From Linnemannia schmuckeri (Eukaryota > Mortierellomycota > Mortierellomycetes > Mortierellales > Mortierellaceae), in NCBI GenBank assembly GCA_029449235.1, contig JANATG010000002.1, positions 3,782,001-3,846,000 on the forward strand: 64,000 nt of DNA. Reading direction: 5' to 3'. Shown here piece by piece: positions 10,394 through 20,514 of the stretch. The notes beneath the pieces are model-generated. The model ran no database searches, was not told the DNA's origin, and saw only the letters and a program-made list of their open reading frames with translations. Numbering within the stretch: the stretch's first letter is position 1; each line of letters opens with the position of its first letter. The position numbers and the translations under genes were made by a program.

Positions 10394-11751
10394 GCGCAGA
10401 ACCAAAGCGACAACCGTTATCCTGCGATCCTCTCATCCAACATCTAAACAAAGTCAGCAGCCGACACCCAGATCTTTCAGGTCCAACAACCAAAGTTCGC
10501 GATTAACGGTCTATTCACCTCAAGGATCAGCATACGTTTTTCTCTCCGAATCATACTCCTGAAATCTGCCGGTCCCCGTGAGCAGCTTCTTGTGAACCTC
10601 CGACTCTTGCCTCTGACTTTTATACCGTTGCAGGGTCAGCATTGCATTTGCTATTTTTTTTTGCATTCCTCCCTTCTTCCCTTGTATTTCCCATTTTTCT
10701 TTTTCAACTATCCATTGCGATTACTGTATTCTATTTTGATTTTTCTACCTTCCGTTTTCTCCTTTTGTATTGTTTCCCATCATTTGCGACTTGTATCCCT
10801 TCAAACTAATCTTTTACCGTTTCTTCCACTGCTCGCGGCAAGGAATAAACCAACCAGGTTAAGTATTATACATGTCTTTTTGGCGGGAATGTTTTTAGGA
10901 ATTTGCAAAACCAAAAAAAGGGTAACGACGATTGGCTATGTTGCGTGTGGCCTTCCATGTCGACTACCTCTTCGCCCTTACATGGGACTTCACACCAGAT
11001 CACACGCAGAAGGGAACCGTACGCATCAAGCTAAGTATTGATTGACTGCCAACGTTCCTAGTGTAAAAAATTATCACATCCCCTTCCCCTCTCTACACAT
11101 GTAAAAAAATAACACGAATAATTCGCGTTGCCCGACGATCCTTTTTGCTTGCATGGCTCTCATTGCAAGTTAGTAGGACGTTCGCCTGCATCGACATACC
11201 CCATTATATTGAACTTGCTCTTTCTTCGGGACTGTGCATCTATGGAAATATAAGAGATTCAAAATAAAAAAAAGGGCATTTCAGAGTAGTAGAGGAGTGC
11301 CGTTTGCCATTCTTCTCGTGCTTTCTGTCATGGTCCACATCCTACATCCCACGTCTTATTCTTGTTTGCTGGAAAGATGGCCGACTACCTATATGCACGC
11401 AATGCATCCAGATTCTATGTGTATGTGGTTTGTTGTCCATGATTTGGCGGTCGATGCGCGTTGTGGAGACACAAAGCAACATATCGTTATCTTTTGGCTT
11501 ATGGCTCCACTCGTACAAAGAAAAACCGCCGCCTTTGTCTCGCTTGCCTCTTTTTTTTCTTTTCTTTATTCCTCCCCACCCGTTCCCCCCACACTTTCTT
11601 TTTTTGCCCCTCCCTATTTTTTCTCACTTCTCTTTCCCTCCTTTTCATTCACTTTCATAGTCGGACGGACACTACTCTTTCTCACTTTTAACGCCCCTTA
11701 TAACATACAGCAAACCGACATTCACACGAATCTTCCACCGCCTCACACAGA
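10394..11751. other. Spacer between C2C2-finger gene and aldo-keto reductase
   Basis: This 1.36-kb tandem spacer must contain the 3' UTR of the upstream gene and the promoter of the reductase. T-rich stretches near 10650-10770 and a pyrimidine-rich, C/T-dominated block at 11530-11720 lead to the reductase ATG. Open frames here are low-complexity and hydrophobic by composition only; I see no conserved protein and no RNA gene. Confidence 0.5.
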
Positions 11752-13757
11752 ATGACACGCGTTAACCTTGATGGACTGCAGTCCTTCTACGCGCTTAACA
11801 ATGCACGACAGATCCCTCTCCTTGGCCTGGGCGTCTACCTCATAGAGCCAGGCAAAGCAACTGAGGATGCAGTCCTCTGGGCTCTTCAGGTACACCTCAG
11901 CACCTACCAAGTGTTGCTGCTGCTGCTGCTCACAACTCGGCCCGCTTATAAATATACGATTCACTTCGTTGCCAAGAACAGGCCTTGTGCTTTTGTCTAA
12001 CCCAAGAGGCTACTATGGCGGCAGAGGTACCCTCAGCAGTAAACTGACATCGAAATGACATCTTGTTGCTGATGATGATCCAAAATAGGCTGGCTATCGT
12101 CATATCGACACAGCATCTAGCTACCGCAATGAAGTGAGTGTCGGAAATGCTATCCGCAAGAGGTACGTCTTACACTATCCCCCTTTAACGATTTTTTGTT
12201 GAATCGTTTCGATATGGTGCCCAATACCAGGCAGCTAATTCAGATGCGACCCTCGAATGACAACGTGTGTGCATGAACGGAGACAAACAGACAAGGCAAA
12301 TGAGAAAGGCTACTAACGATCCCTTTTTCTTTGGCCGATTAATTGAATCTAATACGGATAGTGGCATTCCCAGGGACCAGATCTTTGTTACGACTAAACT
12401 CTTTGACCGGGACCAGGGGTATGACTCTGCATTGGAGGCGTGTGAACTCTCGTTGGAGAAACTCGGACTGGACTATGTTGGTACGAATAATCAATGGATA
12501 AAGGGGCGGGCACATCCCTTCCCCTTTTATTGGCCTTTTTTTTTTTTTTTTTTTTTTTTTTGCCTTTGCGCAGATGAAACAGACAAGATGACGAAGACAG
12601 GGAAAAAACAAACGCTTCGATTCCATTTAACTAAACCCGGACATGGCGCTTATCTTTTTGTCTTTTTTTGTCCCTCTTTGTTCTGCTTGCAATTGTAGAT
12701 CTTTATCTAATTCACTCACCAAACTCAGGTGCCGAACGTCGAAACGAGTCGTGGAAGGCATTACAGAAACTGGTTGCACAGGGCAAGGTCAAAAGCATAG
12801 GCAAGTCGATGCCTGATTTTTGAACGTGTTAATTGGGAAGGAGGCACGATGCGAGGGAACTTGGTGAATAAGAAAACTGATACGAGATCCCTCCAATGAC
12901 CAAATATGGAAGTCCTGGCTTACCCTTTTATCTTATCGGCGTTTTCTAACCAATATTCCCGTTCCCCACTCTTCACCATATCCAATTCTGTCCACGGATG
13001 TTCCATTTGGTGTAGGCGTATCAAACTACGGCGTGCATCATTTGAAGGAGCTGCTTGGCTCTAATCCCACAATCCGACCAGTCGTCAACCAAATCGAGGT
13101 GAGTCCACGAAGCTACTCGCACGAACATTGATGGGAATAAAGGATATCATATATCCAAGGCCCACTGGAGCAAGCAAAAACGAAACCGACGCTTTGCTTA
13201 CGCATTTCAACAAAAAATACTCTCTGTCATTGCTCATGTGGATATAGGTCCACCCATGGCTGACGCGTCAGGAGATTGTGTCGTTTTGCGAGTCTCAGCA
13301 TATTGCGGTGCAGGCGTACAGTCCGCTCAGTCATGGACACAAACTTCAGGACCCCATGCTGATGAAGATTGGTGCCAAGTACTCCAAATCGCCAGCGCAG
13401 ATCCTAATCCGTTGGAGTCTCCAGAAGGGTTACATTGTTCTACCCAAGAGCTCTCACAAGGATCGTATTGAACAAAACGCTGATGTATTCGACTTTGACC
13501 TTGCGGACGGCGACATGAGTGTCTTGGATTCTTTCAATGAGGGCTACGTCTCTGGTTAGTGCGCACGCTCTGACGTTAATTTTTTTTTTGTTTTCTCGTC
13601 CGCGGGATCACCATCAATGGAAAAAAAAGGGTGTGTGGAAAAGGGCATTTCCGATGTGTGTATCCTCATGACCATTCTTTTAATGCTAATCTACGATACA
13701 ATGGATGCGCTCATCTCCGTGGATAACATAGGCTGGGATCCGACCGTTGCGCCCTAA
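11752..13757 (+). CDS. Aldo-keto reductase
   Basis: Seven exons join in phase: 11752-11889, 12089-12162, 12362-12480, 12699-12800, 13016-13098, 13248-13554 and 13732-13757, giving 282 residues. The catalytic tetrad is complete: Asp53 and Tyr58 in HIDTASSYRNE, Lys83 in FVTTKL, and His116 in DLYLIHSP. This matches the usual D48/Y53/K78/H111 spacing shifted by five. Further family marks are GVSNYGVHHL, VVNQIEVHPW, the NADPH-binding IVLPKSSHKDRI and the C-terminal WDPTVAP. The enzyme reduces carbonyls to alcohols with NADPH in the cytosol; its substrate is unknown. The intron after 12800 has a GC donor. The last coding exon is only 26 nt. Confidence 0.93.
12801..13015 (+). other. GC-AG intron in the aldo-keto reductase gene
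   Basis: Exon 4 ends AAAAGCATAG, followed by GCAAGTCG, and exon 5 opens after GTGTAG with GCGTATCAAAC. Joining gives KSIGVSNYG, a strictly conserved reductase segment, and no nearby GT preserves it. This is the second GC donor inferred in the window. Confidence 0.7.
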
Positions 13758-14611
13758 TCCCCATTTCATCAAGGACTACTAAACATATCACGAACAAGAT
13801 GGAGCTAAAAAGATTATACACTGCGATTTCATTTTTGCTCACTCCCTCTTACTGACTTTTCACATACCAAGAATAACAATTTTCGTCGTTAACTTCCTTG
13901 CCTCCTCTCTAGCTAATAATGAAGCGCAGAATATTGTGCATGTAGCATTGATAGAGAGGACTAATAGTCGAAGGTGAAAAAAGTCTTATTTTGTACAAGT
14001 AAAAAAGCGAGAAAGAAATATGATGATGAACAAGTGGGAAGAAAAGAGAAATTGGTGAAAGAATTGACTAGACTAGAGTTAAGTGTTTCGAACAAGATTG
14101 AGAATAGGATAGGTGGGGGGAAATGCGAAGAGGGTCGTTGTTGAGGGATCCGTTTCCGAATCCGTGTCCAACAGAGAGAAAGAGAAAAAGAGAGAGATGG
14201 AAAGGGTTGGAGACACGACTCTTTACTCGTGTCAAGTCCAAGTTTTCCGGATCATGAAGAAAGCTTTCCAAGAAGTGTCCTTGTGGCGTTGGTCTTGGTG
14301 TCAAAACCCCTCCTTGGAAGAATAACAACGGGTCGTGAGGTGTGTGGCTTCCTACTGCCGAGTCCGGGTCAGTCCGCTTTCTGGGTGGTTCCTCCTCTTC
14401 CTCCTCCTTGCTCTCCGATACGTCACTTCAGATCTCTTCCTCCATCCTAAAACTGTATCCTGTTCGCTTCTCCGTCCTCCAGCCGTAGTCCTCTTCCTCC
14501 GCCCAAAAGTGCCCTTTCCGGATGGTGTATGTATGGCGTGCGAGTATGTATGTATCGGGTTGCTGTTGCTAGTTGCTGGGGGAAGGATTTGTTGACTACA
14601 ATATCCTTCCT
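13758..14611. other. Convergent spacer, aldo-keto reductase / small membrane protein
   Basis: About 850 bp between two convergent stop codons. It is AT-rich on the left (13760-14060) and G-rich in parts further right. No frame shows conserved motifs, and I found no structural RNA in it. Confidence 0.5.
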
Positions 14612-14785
14612 TTAGACACCCAACATATCGCCGAGGGAGCGAAGGAAGGTGACAGCAAGGCCAAAGACGGTGACGGAGATGGCGATGGAGGTGTTGCCGG
14701 CACGCTTCTCGGGGGCAGTGATTTCCGAGCGGATAAAGTTGGTGATGGCGTTGCCGCTGCTCTTGGATGCAATCTTCTTGACCAT
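14612..14785 (-). CDS. 57-residue single-pass membrane protein, unknown family
   Basis: An intronless frame starts MVKKIASKSSGNAIT, continues through a charged stretch (RSEITAPEKRAG), and ends with one hydrophobic helix at about residues 31-48 (NTSIAISVTVFGLAVTFL) followed by RSLGDMLGV. The layout, a basic N-terminus plus a C-terminal anchor, is that of small tail-anchored or mitochondrial outer-membrane subunits. I do not recognise the family, and comparison with Tom5 and Tom7 from memory gave no match. The ATG is preceded by a C/A-rich leader on the coding strand, as in highly expressed genes here. The snoRNA-host transcript lies just upstream on the same strand. Confidence 0.65.
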   Translation of the reverse strand: MVKKIASKSSGNAITNFIRSEITAPEKRAGNTSIAISVTVFGLAVTFLRSLGDMLGV

Positions 14786-14984
14786 TGTGATTAGATGTGT
14801 GTGTTGTTTGGGAGGTTGGAGAGTGAGAGAATGGAAAGGAAGCGGAAGGAAAAGCCGATCAGTGGAAGGTGAAAAAGGAAAAAAAAGGCAGTCGGTTTCT
14901 TCGTTGCAAAACATGACAAAAGTCACGTTTTTCGACGTCACAGGCAAGTCCTGAAACAAGTCGCGCGGTTTTTTGTTCGAATTT

Positions 14985-14990
14985 TTTATT
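14985..14990 (-). terminator. AATAAA polyadenylation signal for the host transcript
   Basis: The hexamer AATAAA reads on the minus strand about 57 nt into the last inferred exon, in an A/T-rich setting, and would end the host transcript before the promoter of the small membrane protein gene. AATAAA is common by chance in such DNA. Confidence 0.35.
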
Positions 14991-15293
14991 GATATTTAAA
15001 AGGGTATCTAAGGCCATGGAAACGGATCATTTTGATTGAATGGGGACCTACAAAGAGAGGCAAGAAAAAGACCTTCAAAATTAGTACGACATATCCAGAC
15101 AAGTGAACGAGTTCATTTTAGAGAGGAGTAGGAAAGTAAGAGTGGGTAGAAATGGGGAAAAAAAAAAAAGAAAAAAAAGCCCTCGATGATCCCCATGTTG
15201 CTTCACTTTGCGTTATTGCGCGTTAATCCCTCAGATGTGTCCCCATATCTGCCCTCAGAATGTGCCAAGTATTTGCCAGCCTCGAAAATGTTT

Positions 15294-15402
15294 TTTTGGT
15301 ATCGATTGTCAGCGGTTTAATTTAGGTAGCTAGTTTTTTTTCGTCAGTGTACAGAATGTACATACAGCCAAATGCCAGAATCATCATCAAAAGATACCAA
15401 AA
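15294..15402 (-). ncRNA. Candidate C/D-box snoRNA, copy A (intron 3 of host)
   Basis: On the minus strand, box C AUGAUGA (15387-15381) and box D CUGA (15312-15309) span 79 nt. The outer arms GATACCAAAA (15393-15402) and TTTTGGTATC (15294-15303) pair perfectly over 10 bp, five nt outside each box. Between the boxes is the shared core, with an internal hairpin whose stem is GTACA/TGTAC around GAA (15349-15361), then CUGA (a possible D') and an A-rich stretch. The 14 nt before box D read ACCUAAAUUAAACC, the natural position of a methylation guide. I could not match it with certainty to rRNA or snRNA. Confidence 0.55.
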
Positions 15403-15749
15403 GGAACAAAGATCGAAGGACTTGACATGTCTTCAAGAGACCAAAAAAAAAGAGAAAAGAATAAGAGGATTCGGTAGGAATGGATTCAAGCGCACTTACC
15501 GTTCAACAAGTCAAGACCCGCAAAGATAACTGAACAACGAAAAACGCGATCATTCTCTTTGCGAGACTCTTATGTCCGACCCCTCGGCATTCCAGTTGAT
15601 CATTCTCGCAAATCTTTTCCTTGAATAAACGCATTTATCCTTTGAAGAGAAGCATTGGTACAGATCTACAACATCGTTAGAAGAGAATGAGCGGTTAGGA
15701 AAACAGTTCAAAATGATCTTTGAGTCGCTGATCCAAGTCGAGAAACGCA

Positions 15750-15869
15750 TTTTTTCGAAATGGTTGGTGTTCAGTGGTTTAATTTAGGTAGCTAGTTTTT
15801 TTTCGTCAGTGTGCAGAATGCACATACAGCCAAATGCCAGGTTCATCATAACGAACCATTCCGAAAAAA
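15750..15869 (-). ncRNA. Candidate C/D-box snoRNA, copy B (intron 2 of host)
   Basis: The core is the same as in copies A and C. Box C is AUGAUGA (15849-15843), box D CUGA (15774-15771), again 79 nt. The closing arms have an unrelated sequence and are longer: TTTTTTCGAAATGGTT (15750-15765) faces AACCATTCCGAAAAAA (15854-15869), 16 positions with one difference that becomes a G-U pair on the minus strand. The arms sit 5 nt from box D and 4 nt from box C. The internal hairpin is GTGCA/TGCAC (15811-15823). The base just before box D is A here and G in the other two copies. Confidence 0.55.
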
Positions 15870-16067
15870 GGGTGGAGAAGTAATGATTGACGCGTCAATT
15901 GAGAGTACATACCAATTGGGCAGTCGAAGAGCCAGCGCCGGAGGTGAAAGTGTATGTGGACGCATTTAATTGACTTCTAATGAAGAACTGCATTGGCAAA
16001 CAAAGATAAAAAGTTGTTAGTTTTCTTTTTCCCGCTATCGAATTGATGAATCAAGTCGATGTAAGGT

Positions 16068-16176
16068 ATCGATATGAGTTGTCAGCGGTTTAATTTAGGT
16101 AGCTAGTTTTTTTTCGTCAGTGTGCAGAATGCACATACAGCCAAATGCCAGAATCATCATTTCAGCACATGTCGAT
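16068..16176 (-). ncRNA. Candidate C/D-box snoRNA, copy C (intron 1 of host)
   Basis: Box C AUGAUGA (16160-16154) and box D CUGA (16085-16082) are again 79 nt apart. The core is nearly identical to copy A, with the hairpin GTGCA/TGCAC at 16122-16134. The closing arms ATCGATATG (16068-16076) and CATGTCGAT (16168-16176) pair over nine positions, with one wobble or mismatch depending on the strand. They lie 5 nt from box D and 7 nt from box C. Similarity to the other copies ends near the boxes, so selection appears to keep the core and the ability to form a closing stem, not the flanking sequence. Confidence 0.55.
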
Positions 16177-16380
16177 TGGTCGAAGGGATGTAAAAAAAAA
16201 GGGTAATGAGGATGCTTACCAACTAATACTCCAGGTCCTTGAGAGAGGGGATGCCAGAAGCTCTTTTTAAAGCCAAGACGCCTCTCAGTCAAGGACCAAG
16301 GGAGGGGAGTGGGTGTAGTGAGAGAAGAGGGAAGGGTTGAAGGGAAAGACAACGAAAAATTTTCGCGCCTCACCTTTTAT

Positions 16381-16598
16381 TATGGTTGATCTGTTCATTC
16401 AACAGTCAGACCCCCTTCAAGCCACACATTTCAGTTTCTGCGTACGGTGCTGATTTCAGGGCGCGTTCTGCTCTTGCTCTGAATTTCACGTACACGTCGG
16501 TTGTGTTTTGTTGACTTCTCCCTCCCTCCTCCTTCGCCTTTTCACTCGACTTTTTCGTTCTTGCCACTTTCTTCGACTCAGTCGCCTAATTCTACACC
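16381..16598. promoter_or_regulatory. Divergent promoter, snoRNA host / RAD18
   Basis: About 220 bp separate the inferred 5' end of the host transcript from the RAD18 start codon. The right half is pyrimidine-rich up to the RAD18 ATG, as in other plus-strand leaders of the window. No specific factor site could be named. Confidence 0.4.
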
Positions 16599-18768
16599 AT
16601 GAACGGGGGTATAACTGATCCCTCCGACTGGCCCATCGAATTTAAATCTCTTCGGGAAATCGACTCTCATCTTCGTTGTCCCATCTGCAAGGAACTCCTC
16701 CGAGCAGCTGTTGTTCTCCAGTGCTCCCACAACTTTTGTTCAGAATGCATCCGTCGACATCTCGACAAGGAGTCCTCCTGTCCAGCCTGTAGAGTCGCCA
16801 CCTCCACTTCTCAAATACGCCGTAACGTTGCCTTAGATGAGATTGCAAACAACTTTGGTGATTGCAGGTGAGTATCTTTCTTAAAGAAGCTTTTCGATAC
16901 AATTGATTGCCTTGAAAATTGGTGGCAATTGGTGGCAAAATAGAATTGGCATAGCTAACAACCCTCCTCGTTGTATGCTTGGACATTTCTCGGTTTATTG
17001 ATGAATAGATCGTTATTACTCAGTACACTCATGGAAGTTGTTCGACCCAAACCAGTAGCAAAACCAGTATCAGCACCCCGATTTGTCAAGGAAGAGAGCA
17101 TGGACATCGACTATGACAGTCCTCAGCAGAAGCGGCGGCGGACATCCACCCGGATCACCAACAGGACTGTGAATAGTAGCCAGGATCACGCCGACATTGC
17201 CATGAGTCAGGTGTCGCTGGATGATGACAAGGATGAAGACTTTGCCTTAAGCCATCACGATTCATCTCCATCGAGGCATAAGGGAAAGAACGTCTCTCGC
17301 TCCACAGGTATTTACTCACCTTGGAGTCTTAGGTGGGGTTGCAAGCATTGATGCCAGGTGGTGGTAATATTGCCGCTCGTGTAATACTCACAATAGCAAT
17401 GTTTTTATTGCTGAATATTAGGCCCGGTTCTTCGGTCAAGAAGTGGACGTACGGAGCAAACATTATCACAATCGTCGCAGTCATCGCAAGCAGATGAGCG
17501 CTACGAACCAAGCATTTCAGCAAAGCAGGAACCGACATCAGACACTGTATTTGATCCTTTTCACGGCTCAGCACCGGCATCAGCACAAGTACTAGCATCG
17601 CTCAGCTCCAGCACAGATATTACTAACTCAACAACAACGATGACAGTTACATCAACTGCTTCAGTACCTGTTACTGGTCCAAAGCTTGTTGCATGCCCCA
17701 TCTGCGAGAAAGGCATTCCGGAACCATACACCAACACACACTTGGACAAATTTTGTCTCGCAGGCCGAACAGACCCGGACTATACACTTCTGTATAGCCT
17801 GATCATAAAGCAACCAGCTTCAGTCATTGCTCTGTACACCAAACAAGGAACATCGACCCGAGACGTTGTTCCGGATACCAACAGTTCATTGACAAAATCA
17901 GGAACACCCGGAAGGTCAGTCGGCTTTAATTCCAGCAACCCCGCCTCTCCAGCGCGACGGTCAACGATGCAATGGCAACCACAATCGTCATCAAATGGAA
18001 CGGTACCCAAACAGCCTATGTTTACACCTAAATCAGCAGCTCCCGAGCCAACGAGGATACCGAAGCTCACTTACAGTCTCCTCAATGACAAACAGCTCCG
18101 GAAAAAACTGCAGGTAAATATTCAGTCACTTACGTTTTTACTCTTCGATCGTTATGACAGTAACTGATTCTAATGTTTGTTCTCGCGTCTTTGATTTGAC
18201 AATCTAGGAATTGGGTCTACCAACGAATGGGGACAAAACGCTGATGGCGAAGAGGCACGCCGAGTACACGACTATTTTCAACGCCAACTGCGACTCTACG
18301 CGACCCAAGCCAGTGTCCGAATTGATGAAGGCGATGCAGGTGTGGGAGCGAGCATATGAAAAGGATTTGGAGGTCAAGGAGTCACAACGCAGGATCCTTG
18401 AACAACAGCAACAGACTCAACGGCAGATCCATGCTGCCAAGGAGGCAAAACGACAGGCCAAGAAGGATGCCGCTGACGCAGCAGCAGCAACAATAGACTC
18501 TCCTGAAGCGACCCCGCCTTCCTCGCAGTCAAGTAATGGGCGTTCGAGTTCATCGACCTTTGTTCCGAACCAAGCCAACAACAACGCAGTCAATGTGGCC
18601 ATTGCGTCGGCCTCTGCGTTTGCGCACGCTGCCAAGTATGCAGACGAGTATGCTGAACTCATTGCCGAGGTTCGGAGTCGACTTCAGGCTAATAAAGAAA
18701 AGGCGCTTGCAGAGAACAACACAACCACGACAACAGCAGAACCAGCACCATCAACGTCGAGTCAATAA
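16599..18768 (+). CDS. RAD18: RAD18 E3 ubiquitin ligase (post-replication repair)
   Basis: Four exons, 16599-16867, 17009-17307, 17422-18113 and 18208-18768, give 606 residues. Domains in order: a C3HC4 RING at residues 27-64 (CPIC, CSHNFCSEC, CPAC); a Ser/Thr-rich linker with a basic KRRR patch; a UBZ4 finger at about 281-301 (CPIC ... HLDKFC); a SAP-type DNA-binding segment at about 403-440 (LNDKQLRKKLQELGLP); and an Ala/Gln-rich coiled C-terminus. This order is specific to Rad18, which with Rad6 monoubiquitinates PCNA at stalled forks in the nucleus. All junctions keep phase. The tail contains a long Ala-rich stretch and a Ser/Thr-rich end. It is divergent from the snoRNA host transcript. 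Confidence 0.95.
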
Positions 18769-19173
18769 ATCACGACAATGTATTTTTTTTCCAGGATCCT
18801 CATCGTTTTGAAGCTGTGCAAGTTTCTTGTCTTTTGGCAACACCCTTCGTACGCCTAGCAGCACTCCTTGAACCTTGCCGTAGGCCAGTCCCTTTTGTCC
18901 CTTCATTTTTTTGTCTGAAAAGGAGGTTCTTCCTACAAAAAACCAAACAACTTCACCTATTTTTGCTAGACCATCACCAATTCCTGCCTTGCTCTTAGGT
19001 AGTGTCTCCCCCTAACATATCACAACACCGCTTGCTGAAAGCAAAGAGACAGAGAGTGAGATCCGAGATTTTGGTTTTTTTTGAGGACGGTTCCAGTTGA
19101 GTTGCGCCTTTGTGTATTTTTTTAATTGTCAGAGTCGATAATTGCTCCACGGGTTTATTTACGGACAAGAAAC
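18769..19173. other. Convergent spacer, RAD18 / eL33
   Basis: About 400 bp between two convergent stop codons, with 3' UTR character. Nothing else is seen in it. Confidence 0.5.
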
Positions 19174-20514
19174 TTAAACTCTAAAGACAGGAAACAGAAA
19201 AAAAAAACGAAGACGTTAGTTATTAATCACTGACAATGAGATTTCGGTTCCATGAAAATAAATATAACCGGCGCAAAAGTGTTGAGTGTTGTTAACATAC
19301 CTGGAAGGGTACATCATCTGTTGATATCCATGAAAAGCCGAACGATGAGAGCAAATAGAAGAGAAAGAAAAAAAAGCGAGTATGTTTGGTTAATTACCCA
19401 TTGATCTCCTGAAGCACATACATAATTACTCTCAATAGTCCTGTAGCAACAGTCAAAAACCACAGTGCAAAAACGTACGACGCGGACGGAGGCACCGAAC
19501 GACTTGGCGGGCAAGTTGTTGCGGAAGCGGGCCTTGACGGCACCGGAGCCACCGTGGGCGCGGGTGATGCGGCCCCAGATGCAGCGGATCTTGGAGCCGT
19601 TGACCTCACGCTTGGCGCGGTAGACGAAAGCGACACGCTTGCCGAGGTAGAACTCGGTATCGGCAGCAGTCTTCACACCCTCGATCTGGACGAGGGAGAT
19701 GTCGGGGCGCTGGTTGCGCTTAGCGCGCTTGAATCCAAGAACACGACCTTTAGCGTAAAGACTAAAAGCAAAGTGGAACAGATATGTTGGGGAAATGTTA
19801 GCGATAGGGTCCCGGGTAAAAGTGGTGCTTGGTGAATTGAAGGGTTCCTGAAAGTTGTTGGCAGTATAACTCCTGTCCTGTGTGAACTAAACGGGTTGAC
19901 TGCTGTTGGTGTGACTGATCGTTTGTACCATCGCAACCGCAAAAAAAGTAGATGTCTACTCTGTTACCAGCTGGTACAAGTTCATCGCTGTTGTTTTTGC
20001 TGAAGTATCGGTGAAGAGTCCTGCAAGTACCCTGACTATGGTTGTTGCGTAAAGAAACCTGGCACGTTGTCGGATCGTCGGTGGAAGGCACTGGCTACAA
20101 GCCTGTGTCGGGATCGGGTTGGGTTGGGAATCATAGTTTCGCCATGAATTCCTGCTTGTTCAAGCCTGACTTCGAGAAAAAAAAAGACTGTCGATGGATG
20201 TCTCCCTCTCTTTCTGATCGTTGCTGGATTTGATTTGTCGAATTCGCAGTAGACAAGACTGCCTAGGCTGATAGCTCGGCTGATGATGGCCTCTCTTCCT
20301 TGCCAAAAAAGTCGCTTCCAGCCCCTCCTGCGGATGAGTATTTTTTTCTGAGGTGTCGATGATGGATATAGGTCCGGCATGGATGCTGATGATATTGTCG
20401 TAAGAGATCCCGTCCTGGTTGTTGGTGCAGTCTCTGATGGATTGATCGATGGATTGTGCTTGGATTTCTACACCCATATGGATGTCTATAGTCCGCAAGC
20501 ACATACCGACTCAT
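19174..20514 (-). CDS. RPL33: 60S ribosomal protein eL33 (L35Ae family)
   Basis: Four coding exons: 20507-20514 (8 nt, ATGAGTCG), 19479-19761, 19301-19317 (17 nt) and 19174-19180 (7 nt), giving 104 residues, the normal size. The sequence includes RLYAKGRVLGFKRAKRNQ, DTEFYLGKRVAFVYRAK, IWGRITRAHGGSGAVKARF and a C-terminal MMYPSRV. eL33 is a structural protein of the large subunit near the tRNA exit region. A 745-nt intron follows the 8-nt first coding exon. A TTTTAG directly upstream of CAACAATG suggests a further intron in the 5' UTR. Long first introns are typical of fungal ribosomal protein genes and may regulate expression or host RNAs. I found no C/D pair on the coding strand of this one. 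Confidence 0.93.

Larger units (their letters stand above)
14970..16380 (-). ncRNA. Candidate non-coding host transcript with three snoRNA-bearing introns
   Basis: Minus-strand splice signals define four exons: about 16220-16380, 15913-15987, 15500-15665 and about 14970-15047. Donors are GTAAGC (16219), GTATGT (15912) and GTAAGT (15499). Acceptors are CAG at 15988, TAG at 15666 and TAG at 15048. CTAAC-like branch sites lie about 25-30 nt before the first two, and TACTAAT precedes the third. Each intron (232, 247 and about 452 nt) contains one copy of the 79-nt C/D-like element. Exons share no similarity and give no long frame: the exon 1 frame meets TAG four codons into exon 2, and the open frame in exons 2-3 has no ATG. 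This is the architecture of snoRNA host genes such as GAS5 or UHG. Exon 1 start and transcript ends are estimates. Confidence 0.55.

Noticed and set aside
15914..15987. Short coding frame across host exons 2 and 3
   Set aside because: It has no ATG, and in the matching phase exon 1 has a stop just before the junction.
15294..16176. Three-copy repeat as remnant of a transposon or as duplicated introns
   Set aside because: There are no target-site duplications or mobile-element proteins, and similarity is confined to the core between box C and box D; the closing arms differ in sequence but keep pairing.
15294..16176. Plus-strand H/ACA-type reading of the repeat
   Set aside because: No H box followed by a 3' ACA in a suitable hairpin-hinge-hairpin-tail order was found on the plus strand.
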